Source of the DNA: Massilia sp. 9096
GTDB lineage: Bacteria; Pseudomonadota; Gammaproteobacteria; Burkholderiales; Burkholderiaceae_D
NCBI RefSeq assembly: GCF_000745265.1
Contig: NZ_JQNN01000001.1
Location: forward strand, 4,774,001-4,838,000
DNA: 64,000 nucleotides
Reading direction: 5' to 3'
How positions within the stretch are numbered: position 1 is the first letter of the stretch; every line of letters starts with the position of its first letter. Of this stretch, positions 40,246-51,070 are shown one piece after another. Below the pieces are notes generated by a model. That model was not told the DNA's origin and did no database searches. It saw nothing but the letters and a program-made list of their open reading frames with translations. A program made the translations under genes and the position numbers.

Positions 40246-40890
40246 ATGGCGTTCAATCCCAGCCCTAAGCAGCTCACGGCCATCAAGGCGGTCGTCTTCG
40301 TGGCGGCGCTGCTGCCATTCCTGCGCATCGCCTACGCGCTCGGAACCGGCCAGGCCGTCGATCCGATCGCCTTCCTGACCAACGGCAGCGGCGACTGGGC
40401 GCTGTACCTGCTGTGCGCCACGCTGTGCGTCACGCCACTGCGCCGTTTTACCGGCATGAACTGGGTGATCAAGCTGCGCCGCATGCTGGGCTTGTACGCC
40501 TTTTTCTATGCCTGCGTGCACTTCCTGACCTTCGTCTGGTTCGAGCATGGCTTCGACGTCGCGGCGATCTGGAAGGACGTGCTCAAGCATCCTTACGTCA
40601 CGGTCGGCTTTGCCGCCTTCGTGCTGCTGATCCCGCTGGCGGCGACCAGCACCCAGGCCATGATCCGGCGCCTGGGCCGCAACTGGACGCGCCTGCACCG
40701 GCTGATCTACCTGATCGCGCCGCTGGCGATCCTGCACCTGTGGTGGATCCGGGCGGGCAAGCACAACTTCCAGCAGCCGATCGTGTGGGGCAGCGTGGTT
40801 GCGGTGCTCTTGCTGCTGCGCGTGTATTGGGCCGTGACGCGCGCCCGTGCGCAGGCGGGGGCGCCGGCGCGCGCAAAAGTGCGCACTTGA
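40246..40890 (+). CDS. msrQ: MsrQ, haem-binding membrane subunit of MsrPQ
   Basis: MsrQ (214 aa) is a b-type haem membrane protein of the ferric-reductase-like family that passes quinone-pool electrons to MsrP. Six hydrophobic segments are evident. Candidate haem His residues lie in YACVHFLTFVWFEHG, RLHRLIYLIAPLAILHLWW. GAGCGGGGG upstream of ATG is a weak binding site. It forms a two-gene operon with msrP and converges with the FkbM gene, 18 bp apart. Confidence 0.95.
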   Translation: MAFNPSPKQLTAIKAVVFVAALLPFLRIAYALGTGQAVDPIAFLTNGSGDWALYLLCATLCVTPLRRFTGMNWVIKLRRMLGLYAFFYACVHFLTFVWFEHGFDVAAIWKDVLKHPYVTVGFAAFVLLIPLAATSTQAMIRRLGRNWTRLHRLIYLIAPLAILHLWWIRAGKHNFQQPIVWGSVVAVLLLLRVYWAVTRARAQAGAPARAKVRT

Positions 40891-40908
40891 GCGCCTTCGT
40901 GGCACGGT

Positions 40909-42084
40909 TCAAGCCGGCGGCCGGCACACCAGGTTGATCGGCTCGGTGATCGCATCGAAGCGGTGGGCATCGGCCGAAGTCACCGTTGCGCCATCGCCGG
41001 CCGGGGAAAACACCGTCATCTCGTAGCCGAGCTTTTCCAGCATGTCGATGTAGCCCGGTCCCGAGATGCCGCCGATGGCGCGCAGCGAGCGCGGGAAGAA
41101 CTCGGTCAGGATGATCGGCGCGTGCTCGGCCAGCGTGCGGGCGGCGCCGCGGATGATGTGCGGCTCGAAGCCCTCGACGTCGATCTTGACGAAGCGGATC
41201 GGGCGCGCGTACGCGATCGCGTCGATCGGGCGGATACGGATGCGCTCGCCGTCGTCGGCCGTCGAGATGTAGGAACTGCCGGGATTGGTCGCGTGCCTGC
41301 TGAGGTGGAAGGAACCGCCGCCTTCGCGCTCGCCCAACGCTTCGTTGAACAGCACGCAGCGGTCTTCGAAGCCGTTGGCCAGCACGCTGCGCTCGAGCAT
41401 CTGCCAAGTCTTTTTCATCGGCTCGAACGCATACACCCGGCCGGCGCCGCCCACCGCGCGTGCGGCCTGCAGCGTGAACACGCCGACGTTGGCGCCGGCA
41501 TCGATCACGCCGTCGCCTTCGCGCAGGCAGGACAGCATGAAGCCGACCTCGTCGTTTTCCCAATTGCCCTGCAAGACGCCGAACGACACGAAGCCGTCGA
41601 ACAGGTTGACCCAGACGCGCAGGCCGCGGTAGTCGGTCATCACCCACTTTTCCTCGGGCCAGAGGCCGATCTTGTCGCGGATGCTGCAGCGGAACCGGTC
41701 CGCGTCGAGCATCCTGAGCGCGACCTGGCGGATGTCGGCGCAGGCGAGATAGTCGGCCCGCGGCGTCAGGGCGTCGCACGGCCAGCCGTACAGGGCGGTG
41801 TGCAGCAGGTCGATCTGCTCGGCGAATCCGTGCCGCCACAGGTTCAGCTTGCTGTGGCTGTCGTGGCGGAAGCGCTCCGAGTCGATCATGCGCAGCGCGA
41901 CCTGGTGGATGTCGCCGCAGGCGAGGTAGTCGTCGAGCGGCGTCAGGGCGTCGCAGGGCCAGCCGAACAGGGCGGTGTGCACGAGGTTGACCTGGTCGAT
42001 GAAGGGCAGCGAGGCCGGCGGCTCCGGTTTGGGCTGGCCTTTCGTGATCTGCAGGTTCTCGAGAAGCCGTGTCGTCAGGTTCAT
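40909..42084 (-). CDS. FkbM-family methyltransferase with two N-terminal tandem repeats
   Basis: A 391-aa protein. Residues about 28-140 are two copies of a 59-residue module sharing HTALxGWPCDALTP and DYLACxDIxQVALRM. An FkbM-type SAM-dependent domain follows (about 160-391), with DGVIDAGANVGVFTLQAARA as the SAM-binding motif I and RFVKIDVEGFEPHIIRGA later. FkbM enzymes methylate hydroxyls of sugars or polyketides; the substrate here is unknown. ATG 42084 has AAAGGGA upstream, so the TTG at 42099 is rejected. No glycan cluster adjoins. Confidence 0.85.
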   Translation of the reverse strand: MNLTTRLLENLQITKGQPKPEPPASLPFIDQVNLVHTALFGWPCDALTPLDDYLACGDIHQVALRMIDSERFRHDSHSKLNLWRHGFAEQIDLLHTALYGWPCDALTPRADYLACADIRQVALRMLDADRFRCSIRDKIGLWPEEKWVMTDYRGLRVWVNLFDGFVSFGVLQGNWENDEVGFMLSCLREGDGVIDAGANVGVFTLQAARAVGGAGRVYAFEPMKKTWQMLERSVLANGFEDRCVLFNEALGEREGGGSFHLSRHATNPGSSYISTADDGERIRIRPIDAIAYARPIRFVKIDVEGFEPHIIRGAARTLAEHAPIILTEFFPRSLRAIGGISGPGYIDMLEKLGYEMTVFSPAGDGATVTSADAHRFDAITEPINLVCRPPA

Positions 42085-42284
42085 GCGCGTCCCTTTCAAG
42101 CGGCCGATGGGCCAGGCGAACGCAGTGTATGCCGCGAGCCGCGTGAAACCTTGGCCGGGATCAGAGGTGCGCGCCTGTGCGCGAAAAGGAAGGGAGAACG
42201 CGTGCTGCCTCGGGCGCCTTCCGACCGCGTTCCGGAAATCGGCGCCCAGGCAGGTGTTGCCTGGACTTGCTTGGCGAGGCTGAC

Positions 42285-42322
42285 TTGACGATGCTTATTT
42301 GACGATGCTTATTTGACGATGG
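42285..42322 (+). repeat. 14-bp tandem repeat at the lysA stop codon
   Basis: TTGACGATGCTTAT occurs at 42285-42298 and 42299-42312, and ten of its bases recur at 42313-42322. On the lysA strand the unit is ATCGTCAAATAA plus GC, so the end of the lysA coding sequence and its stop codon have been copied downstream. Confidence 0.9.
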
Positions 42323-43583
42323 TTTCCAGCGCAAACAGCTCGTCCGCCGTTTCGCGGCGGCGGATCAGGTGCACCTGGTCGCCGTCGACCAGCACCTCGG
42401 CCGGACGGCCGCGCGTGTTGTAGTTCGAGGCCATGGTAAAGCCGTAGGCGCCGGCCGCCATCATGGCCAGCAGGTCGCCCGGCTCGACGGCCAGGTCGCG
42501 GTCGCGCGCCAGCCAGTCGCCGGATTCGCACACCGGGCCGACCAGGTCGTACTTGACGGCGCCGGCGTCGCGCGGGGTCACTGGCTTGACGTCCATCCAG
42601 GCCTGGTACAGGGCCGGTCGCGCCATGTCGTTCATCGCGGCGTCGATCACGCAGAAATTCTTTTCTTCGCCGGTCTTGATGAACTCGACCGACATCAAGA
42701 GCACGCCGGTGTTGCCGACGATCGAGCGGCCCGGTTCGAACACCACCTTGATCGGCTTGCCGTCGTATTTCTCGGCGCGCCAGGCGTCCACGCGCGCGAA
42801 CACGCGCTCGACGTAATGCGCGATCGGCACCGGTTCGCCGTCGCCGGCGCCGTAGTCGATGCCCAGGCCGCCGCCGACGTCGAGGTGGTGGATGTGGATG
42901 CCTTCACCCGCCAGCGTGTCGATCAGCTCGATCAGCTTGTCGAGGGCTTCGAGCAGCGGCGCGTCGTCCAGCAGCTGCGAGCCGATGTGGCAGTCGATGC
43001 CGACCACGTCCAGGTGGGCCAGCGCGGCGGCCTGGCGGTAGGTGTCGAGCGCGTCCGAGAAGGCCACGCCGAACTTGCTGGCCTTCAGGCCGGTGGCGAT
43101 GTACGGGTGCGTCTTCGGGTCGACGTTCGGGTTCACGCGCAGCGAGACCGGGGCGCGCTTGGCCAGGCGGCCGGCCACTTCGTTGATGCGGTGCAGCTCG
43201 GGGATCGACTCGACGTTGAAGCACAGGATGCCCTTCTCGAGCGCCAGTTCGATCTCGGCCACGGTCTTGCCCACGCCGGAGAAGATCACCTTGCCCGGGT
43301 CGCCGCCGGCGGCGATCACGCGCTGCAGTTCGCCGCCCGAAACGATGTCGAAGCCGGCGCCCTGTTTTGCCAGCAGGTCGAGGATGGCCAGGTTGGAGTT
43401 GGCCTTCATCGCGTAGCAGACCAGGGCGTCGCGCCCGGCGCAGGGCTTGGCGTAGCCGTCGAAGTTGGCCAGCAGCTGGGCCTTCGAGTAGACGTAGGTC
43501 GGGGTGCCGAATGCCTTGGCGATGTCAGGCAAGGCGACGCGCTCGGCGTGCAGGACGCCGTCTTGGTAGGTGAAGTGCGACAT
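42309..43583 (-). CDS. lysA: Diaminopimelate decarboxylase
   Basis: LysA (424 aa) is a PLP enzyme that converts meso-diaminopimelate to lysine. The PLP lysine lies in ALVCYAMKANSNLAIL (near residue 60), the glycine-rich phosphate loop in HHLDVGGGLGIDYGAG, the His of HIGSQL near residue 195, and the C-terminal active-site Cys in GPVCESGDWLARDR. It is 3 bp after lptM in the common lptM-lysA pair. Confidence 0.97.
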   Translation of the reverse strand: MSHFTYQDGVLHAERVALPDIAKAFGTPTYVYSKAQLLANFDGYAKPCAGRDALVCYAMKANSNLAILDLLAKQGAGFDIVSGGELQRVIAAGGDPGKVIFSGVGKTVAEIELALEKGILCFNVESIPELHRINEVAGRLAKRAPVSLRVNPNVDPKTHPYIATGLKASKFGVAFSDALDTYRQAAALAHLDVVGIDCHIGSQLLDDAPLLEALDKLIELIDTLAGEGIHIHHLDVGGGLGIDYGAGDGEPVPIAHYVERVFARVDAWRAEKYDGKPIKVVFEPGRSIVGNTGVLLMSVEFIKTGEEKNFCVIDAAMNDMARPALYQAWMDVKPVTPRDAGAVKYDLVGPVCESGDWLARDRDLAVEPGDLLAMMAAGAYGFTMASNYNTRGRPAEVLVDGDQVHLIRRRETADELFALETIVK

Positions 43584-43586
43584 GGG

Positions 43587-43853
43587 TTATTGTTGCTGTG
43601 GCTGGGATGTTGGCTGCGGCTGCTGTTGCGACGGCTGTTGCTGCACGGCCGGGAGCGGCTGGCCGGAGGCTTCGGTATTGTTGGCGTTCGATCCCGCGCC
43701 CGTGGCCGGGGTCGATGGCGCGGGCGGGGCCGGCGGCGGCGTGGCGGCGGCCGCGGCCGGGGTCGGCGGCTTGGGCATGTAGAGCGGGCCGGGCTGGCCG
43801 CAGCCGGTCAACAGCAGCGCCGCAGCGGCGCAGAGCGCAAATGGGGACTTCAC
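43587..43853 (-). CDS. lptM: Small LptM-like lipoprotein
   Basis: An 88-aa lipoprotein. The signal peptide ends LLLTGCGQPGPLYMPKP, whose CGQxGPLYxP matches the LptM/YifL family, shown in E. coli to help mature the LptD-LptE LPS translocon. A long Pro/Ala/Gln-rich tail follows and is unlike E. coli LptM in length. Start is GTG 43853 (MKSPFALCAAA) or GTG 43865; neither has a strong binding site. Divergent from cyaY with only 41 bp between starts. Confidence 0.8.
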   Translation of the reverse strand: MKSPFALCAAAALLLTGCGQPGPLYMPKPPTPAAAAATPPPAPPAPSTPATGAGSNANNTEASGQPLPAVQQQPSQQQPQPTSQPQQQ

Positions 43854-43894
43854 GATTAGAATCACGGTTTGATTAGCAGACCTTGGAGTGTAGC

Positions 43895-44224
43895 ATGACC
43901 GAAACCGAATTTTTGGACCTCGCCGAGTCCACCCTGGACCAGATCGAACAAGCCTTCGATCGCCTGTTCGACCAGGACGTGGTCGACGTCGAATGCAAGC
44001 GCAGCGGCAACGTGCTGGAAATCGAGTTCGTCGAGAACGGCTCGAAAATCATCGTCAACAGCCAGGCCCCGCTGCAGGAGATGTGGATCGCGGCGCGTTC
44101 CGGCGGTTTCCACTACAAGCGCGTCGGCGACCAGTGGCGCAACACGCGCGACAACAGCGAGTTCTTCGAGTCGCTGTCGCAGTACGCCAGCGAGCAGGGC
44201 GGGGCGCCGGTCAAGCTGGGCTGA
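43895..44224 (+). CDS. cyaY: Frataxin homologue CyaY
   Basis: CyaY (109 aa) is a small acidic iron-binding protein that modulates IscS-dependent iron-sulfur cluster assembly. The acidic first helix (MTETEFLDLAESTLDQIEQA) and the beta-sheet segment NSQAPLQEMWIAARSGGFHY are diagnostic. GGAG at 43885-43888 supports ATG 43895. It ends 3 bp from the convergent kinase gene. Confidence 0.96.
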   Translation: MTETEFLDLAESTLDQIEQAFDRLFDQDVVDVECKRSGNVLEIEFVENGSKIIVNSQAPLQEMWIAARSGGFHYKRVGDQWRNTRDNSEFFESLSQYASEQGGAPVKLG

Positions 44225-44227
44225 CTT

Positions 44228-45756
<1,529 letters not shown>

Positions 45757-45760
<4 letters not shown>

Positions 45761-47244
45761 GACGGTGTGTCGTCCTGGTCGGCCAGGATGGTCGGTACGC
45801 CGGTCAGGATGCCCTGGAAGTTGCTGAGCACCGGCCCGAGCGCGATCCCGCGCGGCGTGATCGCGAACCGGCGCAGCGTGGTCTCGTGCGCGCCGCCGCG
45901 CTTCTTGAACACCGAGATCGCCTTTTCCACCGCGCCCTGAGCCTCGAAATAGCGCAGGATCACGACGTTGTCCGCCATGTAGCTGACGTCCATGCCGGTC
46001 GACATGGTGCTGCCGACGATGCCCTGCTGGACCCCGACCAGGAAGGTGACGACGCCGCGCTGGCCCAGGTAGGTCAGGATCTCGTGCAGGTGGGTCGACA
46101 GGAAGCCCGCTTCCGGCATCGCGTTCATGTAGCCGTTCAGGCTGTCGATGACGACGACTTTCGCGCCGCGGTCGGCGGCGCCGCACACGGCGTGGCTGAA
46201 TTCGCCCGGCGACATCTCGGCCGGATCGATCTGGTGCACGGTCAGGGCGCCCGATTCGTACGGCGTGTGCAGGTCGATGCCGATGCCTTCGCTGCGGTTG
46301 AGCATCGTGTTGAACGATTCCTCGAACAGGAACATGGCGGCGCGTTCGCCCCGGTCGGTGATGGCTTTGACGAACTGCACAGCGACGCTCGACTTGCCGG
46401 TGCCGGGCGGTCCCGAGATCAGCGTGCTCGAGCCTTCCTCGATGCCGCCGCCGAGCAGCATGTCGAGCGCCGGCAAGCCGCTGCCGACCTGGGCGCGGCG
46501 CGTGACTTCGCGCGATTCGGCCGCGACGATGCGCGGATAGACCACCAGGCCGCCGGTGACGATCGAATAGTCGTGCGGCCCGCGCCGGAACGCGACGCCG
46601 CGGTACTTCAGCACCCGCACCATGCGCCGCTCGGCGCCGTATTCGGAATCGGCGTGCTGCAGCGAGATCACGCAATGGGCGATGCTGCGCACCTGCTGGT
46701 CGCCCTTGAGCGACGTCTTGTCGTCGAGCAAGATGGCGGTGCAGGAACGCCTGGCGAAGTACTGCTTGAGCGCCAGCACGTGGCGCCGGTAGCGCAAGGG
46801 GCTGCCCGACAGGAGCTGCAGCTCGGACAGCGAATCGAGCACGACGCGGGTCGGGTTCAGCTTTTCGACCAGCGCCAGGATCATGTTGTTGGTTTCGCCC
46901 AGCTCGACTTCGGACGGATGCAGCACGGTGTACTGGTCGCTCGGATCGAGCAGGCTTTCCTCGGGAATCACCTCGTGCACGGTGACGCCGTCGAGCGACA
47001 TGCCATGCGCCATCGCCACGGCGCGCAATTCGACCTCGGTCTCGGCCAGGGTGATGTACAGCACGGTCTCGCCGCGCGCCGCCCCCTCGGCCAGGTACTG
47101 CAGCGCCAGCGTGGTCTTGCCGGCGCCGGGGTCGCCTTCGACCAGGTACAGCCTGTCCTTGGTCAGGCCGCCGCCCAGCACGTTGTCGAGGCCGGAAATG
47201 CCGGTCGAGATGAAGGCCGTGCTGGAGGTGTTCTGGATACTCAT
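45757..47244 (-). CDS. KaiC-like double RecA-domain ATPase
   Basis: A 495-aa protein with two KaiC domains. The first has Walker A GDPGAGKTT (residues 37-45), the catalytic-acid segment YITLAETEVELRA, and VVLDSLSEL as Walker B. The second has SGPPGTGKSSVAVQF and VVVIDSLNGYMNAMPE. The CII segment GSTMSTGMDVSYMADNVVIL aligns with the KaiC autophosphorylation region, and KKRGGAHETTLRRFAIT follows. No kaiA or kaiB is nearby. ATG 47244 has AAAGAG upstream. It is downstream of mrcA and coupled to the hybrid kinase. Confidence 0.92.
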
Positions 47245-47313
47245 GACTGCTCTTTCGTTCGATAAGCCTGCAAAATGCAGGATGGGAGCCATGATGACAC
47301 AAGTCCTACGGCG

Positions 47314-49677
47314 TCAAAACAACTCGTTCCTCACCGCATCGCGCTGCTTCTGCTCGGTCGCCGCAGGAATGCCGACGTCGAGCGACTGCACGCCCGTGCC
47401 CGGCGGGTTCTCGGCATAGTAGTACTCGTCGCCGACCAGCACCAGCCCACCCGGCACCGGACGCTCGGCCACCGGTTCGGTCTTCAGCGCCTGCTGCATG
47501 AAGCCGATCCAGATCGGCAGCGCCAGGCCGCCGCCGGTTTCCTTGTTGCCCAGGTTGCGCGGCGTGTCGTAGCCGATCCAGGCGATGCCCACCAGGTGCG
47601 GCTGGTAGCCGGCGAACCAGGCGTCCATCGAATCGTTGGTGGTGCCGGTCTTGCCGGCGATGTCCGGGCGCTTGAGCACCAGGCCGGCCTTGGCCGCGGT
47701 GCCGTGGTGCGCCACGTCCTTGAGCATGCTGTCCATCAGCCAGGCGTTGCGCTCGTCGATCACGCGGTTGGCTTCCACGCCGGCGCGCTCGGGACGCGCC
47801 TCCGACAGCACCTTGCCGTCGGCATCGGTCACCTTCGAGATCAGGTAGGGATTGATGCGGTAGCCGCCGTTGGCGAACACCGAATAGGCGCCGGCCATCT
47901 GCAGCGGATTGGTGGCGCCCGCGCCCAGCGCCAGCGTGAGGTAGGGCGGGTTCTTGTCCGGATCGAAGCCGAAGCGGGTCGCGTATTCCTGGCCGTAGCG
48001 TGCGCCGATCTTGTTCAGGATGCGGATCGAGATCATGTTCTTCGACTTCATCAGGCCGCGCCGCATCGTCATCGGGCCTTCGTACTGGTTGTCGTAGTTC
48101 TTCGGCTCCCAGGCCTGGCCGCCGGTCGAGCCGGCGTCGAACGAGATCGGGGCGTCGTTGATCAGGGTGGCCGGCGACAGGCCGCGTTCCAGCGCCGCCG
48201 AATAGATGAACGGCTTGAACGAGGAGCCGGGCTGGCGCCAGGCCTGGGTGACGTGGTTGAACTTGCTGCGGTTGAAGTCGAAGCCGCCGACCAGCGCCTG
48301 GATCGCGCCGTCGTTCGGATCGACCGCGACGAAGGCCGACTCGACGTCCGGCAGCTGGGTGATGGCCCAGGCCGAGCCGCCGTCCTGGCTGACGCGGATC
48401 ACGGCGCCGCGGCGGATGCGGCGCGTTTCCGAGGCCTTGGGCGAGAGCCACTCGCGCGCGAATACCAGGCCCGGGCCGGAAATCGCGATCTCCTCACCCG
48501 AGGCCAGCACCGCGCGCACCTGCGTCGGCGAAGCGGCCAGCACGACGGCGGCGACGATGTCGTCCGAGTCCGGATGCTCGGCCAGCTCGGCTTCGATCGC
48601 CTCGTCGGCGTCGCCCTTGCTGCCGCCCAGGTCGATGTATTTTTCCGGGCCGCGGTACGGATGGCGGCGCTCGTACTCCATCACGCCGCGGCGCAGCGCC
48701 AGGTAGGCGGCGTCCTGGTCGACCTTGGTGATGGTGGTGAACACGTTCAGGCCGCGCGTGTAGGTGTCTTCCTTGAACTGCTCGTACACCAGCTGGCGCG
48801 CCATCTCGGCCACGTACTCGGCATGCACGCCGAAGGCCGTGCTGTCGGTCTTGATCTTGAGATCCTCGTCCTTGGCCTGGGCGTACTGGGCGTCGGTGAT
48901 GTAGCCCAGGTCGTGCATGCGCAGCAGGATGTACTGCTGGCGCTGGCGCGCGCGCTTCGGGTTGACCACCGGGTTGTAGGCCGACGGCGCCTTGGGCAGG
49001 CCGGCCAGCATCGCTGCTTCGGCGACGCTGATGTCTTTCAGGTCCTTGCCGAAGTAGATCTGGGCCGCCGAGGCGAAACCGAAGGCGCGCTGGCCCAGGT
49101 AGATCTGGTTCATGTAGACCTCGAGGATCTGGTCCTTGCTCAGGTTCTTCTCGATCTTGTAGGCCAGCAGCGCCTCGTAGGCCTTGCGCTTGATGGTCTG
49201 TTCGCTCGACAGGAAGAAGTTGCGCGCCACCTGCTGGGTGATGGTGGAAGCGCCCTGGCGCGCACCGCCGGTCGCGTTGTGCAGCGCCGCGCGCAGGATG
49301 CCCAGGTAATCGATGCCGCCGTGCTCGTAATAGCGGTCGTCCTCGATCGCCAGCACGGCCTTCTTCATCACGTCGGGGATGTCCTTGAAGTGCACCAGGG
49401 TGCGGCGCTCCTCGCCGAATTCGCCGATCAGGACGTTATCCGCGGTGAAAATCCGCAGCGGCATCTTGGGGCGGTAGTCGGTCAGGGTGTCGAGTGCGGG
49501 CAGGTTCGGGTAGGCCATCGCCAGCGCGAACACGACCACCAGCACGCCGCACAGCGCCAGGCCGGAGAGCAGGGCCAGCAGGGTGAGAAGAATGCGTTTG
49601 GTGGTGCGCTTGGGGCGGGGCTGGTTCGACGGCGGCTGCGGGGCAGGCGAGGCCGGCCCGTTCTGGGAAGCTTTCAT
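47314..49677 (-). CDS. mrcA: Penicillin-binding protein 1A
   Basis: A 787-aa bifunctional peptidoglycan synthase. A cytoplasmic basic N-terminus and one membrane helix (about residues 29-55) are followed by the glycosyltransferase domain (EDDRYYEHGGIDYLGILRAA, QQVARNFFLSSEQTIKRKAY). An OB-like insert comes next, then the transpeptidase domain with the nucleophile motif SSFKPF, SKNM and KTGTTNDSMDAW. Divergent from pilM, an arrangement common in proteobacteria. Confidence 0.96.
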   Translation of the reverse strand: MKASQNGPASPAPQPPSNQPRPKRTTKRILLTLLALLSGLALCGVLVVVFALAMAYPNLPALDTLTDYRPKMPLRIFTADNVLIGEFGEERRTLVHFKDIPDVMKKAVLAIEDDRYYEHGGIDYLGILRAALHNATGGARQGASTITQQVARNFFLSSEQTIKRKAYEALLAYKIEKNLSKDQILEVYMNQIYLGQRAFGFASAAQIYFGKDLKDISVAEAAMLAGLPKAPSAYNPVVNPKRARQRQQYILLRMHDLGYITDAQYAQAKDEDLKIKTDSTAFGVHAEYVAEMARQLVYEQFKEDTYTRGLNVFTTITKVDQDAAYLALRRGVMEYERRHPYRGPEKYIDLGGSKGDADEAIEAELAEHPDSDDIVAAVVLAASPTQVRAVLASGEEIAISGPGLVFAREWLSPKASETRRIRRGAVIRVSQDGGSAWAITQLPDVESAFVAVDPNDGAIQALVGGFDFNRSKFNHVTQAWRQPGSSFKPFIYSAALERGLSPATLINDAPISFDAGSTGGQAWEPKNYDNQYEGPMTMRRGLMKSKNMISIRILNKIGARYGQEYATRFGFDPDKNPPYLTLALGAGATNPLQMAGAYSVFANGGYRINPYLISKVTDADGKVLSEARPERAGVEANRVIDERNAWLMDSMLKDVAHHGTAAKAGLVLKRPDIAGKTGTTNDSMDAWFAGYQPHLVGIAWIGYDTPRNLGNKETGGGLALPIWIGFMQQALKTEPVAERPVPGGLVLVGDEYYYAENPPGTGVQSLDVGIPAATEQKQRDAVRNELF

Positions 49678-49984
49678 GCGGGAGTGGATTCGCTTAAGAG
49701 TTCGCTGTGTTGATCGGTTTCATTATAAGTCACGGCCGCGTCCCGATCACCGCTGATCATATTGACAACAGTTGTGTAAATGGCGGCAATGTTGATCTAT
49801 TACAGAAAGAAACCAAGTGTCGTTTTCCTGCTTCCGATCGGATGTTCCCGTAAAGAAATTTCTTGTCGCGGGTCATCAGTATTGCTACGATTTAATGTAG
49901 TGCCTCAGGTCAACTCACTAAGTCACCGTTTTCATAACGATTCCCCAACGCGGGCGTTCAATCAAGCACAGAGGGAGTACGCTC
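49678..49984. promoter_or_regulatory. Divergent promoter region mrcA/pilM
   Basis: This 307-bp gap is visibly more AT-rich than its surroundings and contains no credible gene. A TATAAT on the minus strand (complement of 49722-49727) could serve mrcA. A perfect TTGACA (49762-49767) faces pilM but has only a poor -10 (GGCAAT) 17 bp away. The assignment of either is tentative. Confidence 0.45.
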
Positions 49985-51070
49985 GTGATCAGTCTAGGTT
50001 CCTTGTTCGGACAGTCCAACCCGCCATTGGTCGGGCTCGACATCAGTACGTCCGGCGTGCGCCTGGTGGAGCTGGCCGACGCCGGCAAGGGCGAGCTGCG
50101 CCTGGAGCGCTACGCGTCGGAGCCGCTGCCGCGCGGGACCGTCGTGGACGGTAATATCGAGAACATCGAGGCGGTGTCGGACGCCGTGCTGCGCGTCTGG
50201 AAAAAAAGCGGCACCAAGGCCAAGCACGTGGCGCTGGGCATGCCGCCGGCCGCCGTCATCACCAAGAAGATCATCCTGCCGGCCGGGCTGGCCGAAGACC
50301 AGCTCGAAGTGCAGGTCGAATCCGAGGCAAGCCAGTATATCCCGTTCGCGCTGGACGAGGTCAGCCTCGACTTCGACGTGATCGGCGCGGCGCCGAACGC
50401 CCCCGACGATATGGAAGTCATGCTGGCCGCGGCCCGGCGCGAGAAGGTCGAGGACCGCGTCGCGATCGCCGAAGCGGCCGGCTTGACGGCCACCGTGATG
50501 GACATCGAGTCGTATGCCGCGCGCGCGGCGCTGGAGCGCGTGATCGCGGCCGCGCCGGGCGCCGCGGGTAACGCCAACGGACGGATCGTCGCCTTGTTCC
50601 AGATCGGCGCCCAGGTCACCCACATCTCGGTGCTGCAGAACGGCGAAACGATCTACGAACGCGAACAGCCTTTCGGCGGCAACCAGCTGACCCAGGACAT
50701 CGTGCGCAGCTACGGCCTCTCGTACGAGGAAGCCGAGACGCGCAAGAAGGGCGGCGACCTGCCCGACAACTACCGTAACGATTTGCTCAATCCATTTCTA
50801 GAGAACGCGGCGCTCGAAGTCACGCGCGCGATCCAGTTCTTCTTCACCTCGACCCCGTACACGCGCATCGACCAGATCTGGCTGGCCGGCGGTTGCGCGC
50901 TGCTGCCCGGCCTGCTCGACATCATCGCCGGGCGCACCCGCATCGCCACCGGCGTGGTCGAGCCGTTCAAGGGCATGCAGCTGGGCCCGGGCGTGCGCGA
51001 GCAGCAGCTGCGCAACGAGGCGCCGGGCTACCTGGTCGCGTGCGGCCTGGCGCTGCGGAGGTTTGGCTGA
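49985..51070 (+). CDS. pilM: Type IV pilus assembly protein PilM
   Basis: PilM (361 aa) is an actin-like cytoplasmic ATPase-fold protein that binds the PilN N-terminus and forms the inner ring of the pilus machine. The phosphate-1-like VGLDISTSGVRLVELADAGK, the central EVQVESEASQYIPFALDEV and the late LAGGCALLPGLLDIIA are typical. Start is GTG 49985 with GAGGGAG 7 bp upstream. The stop overlaps pilN by one base. Confidence 0.96.
   Translation: MISLGSLFGQSNPPLVGLDISTSGVRLVELADAGKGELRLERYASEPLPRGTVVDGNIENIEAVSDAVLRVWKKSGTKAKHVALGMPPAAVITKKIILPAGLAEDQLEVQVESEASQYIPFALDEVSLDFDVIGAAPNAPDDMEVMLAAARREKVEDRVAIAEAAGLTATVMDIESYAARAALERVIAAAPGAAGNANGRIVALFQIGAQVTHISVLQNGETIYEREQPFGGNQLTQDIVRSYGLSYEEAETRKKGGDLPDNYRNDLLNPFLENAALEVTRAIQFFFTSTPYTRIDQIWLAGGCALLPGLLDIIAGRTRIATGVVEPFKGMQLGPGVREQQLRNEAPGYLVACGLALRRFG

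Noticed and set aside
42085..42308. Small gene between FkbM and lysA
   Set aside because: The 224-bp gap has no frame with start, binding site and sensible protein; it holds the lysA-end tandem repeat and nothing else I can support.
42369..43859. Long plus-strand frame over lysA and lptM
   Set aside because: It runs antisense to two identified genes and shows only shadow composition (HDVQ-type) with no domain.
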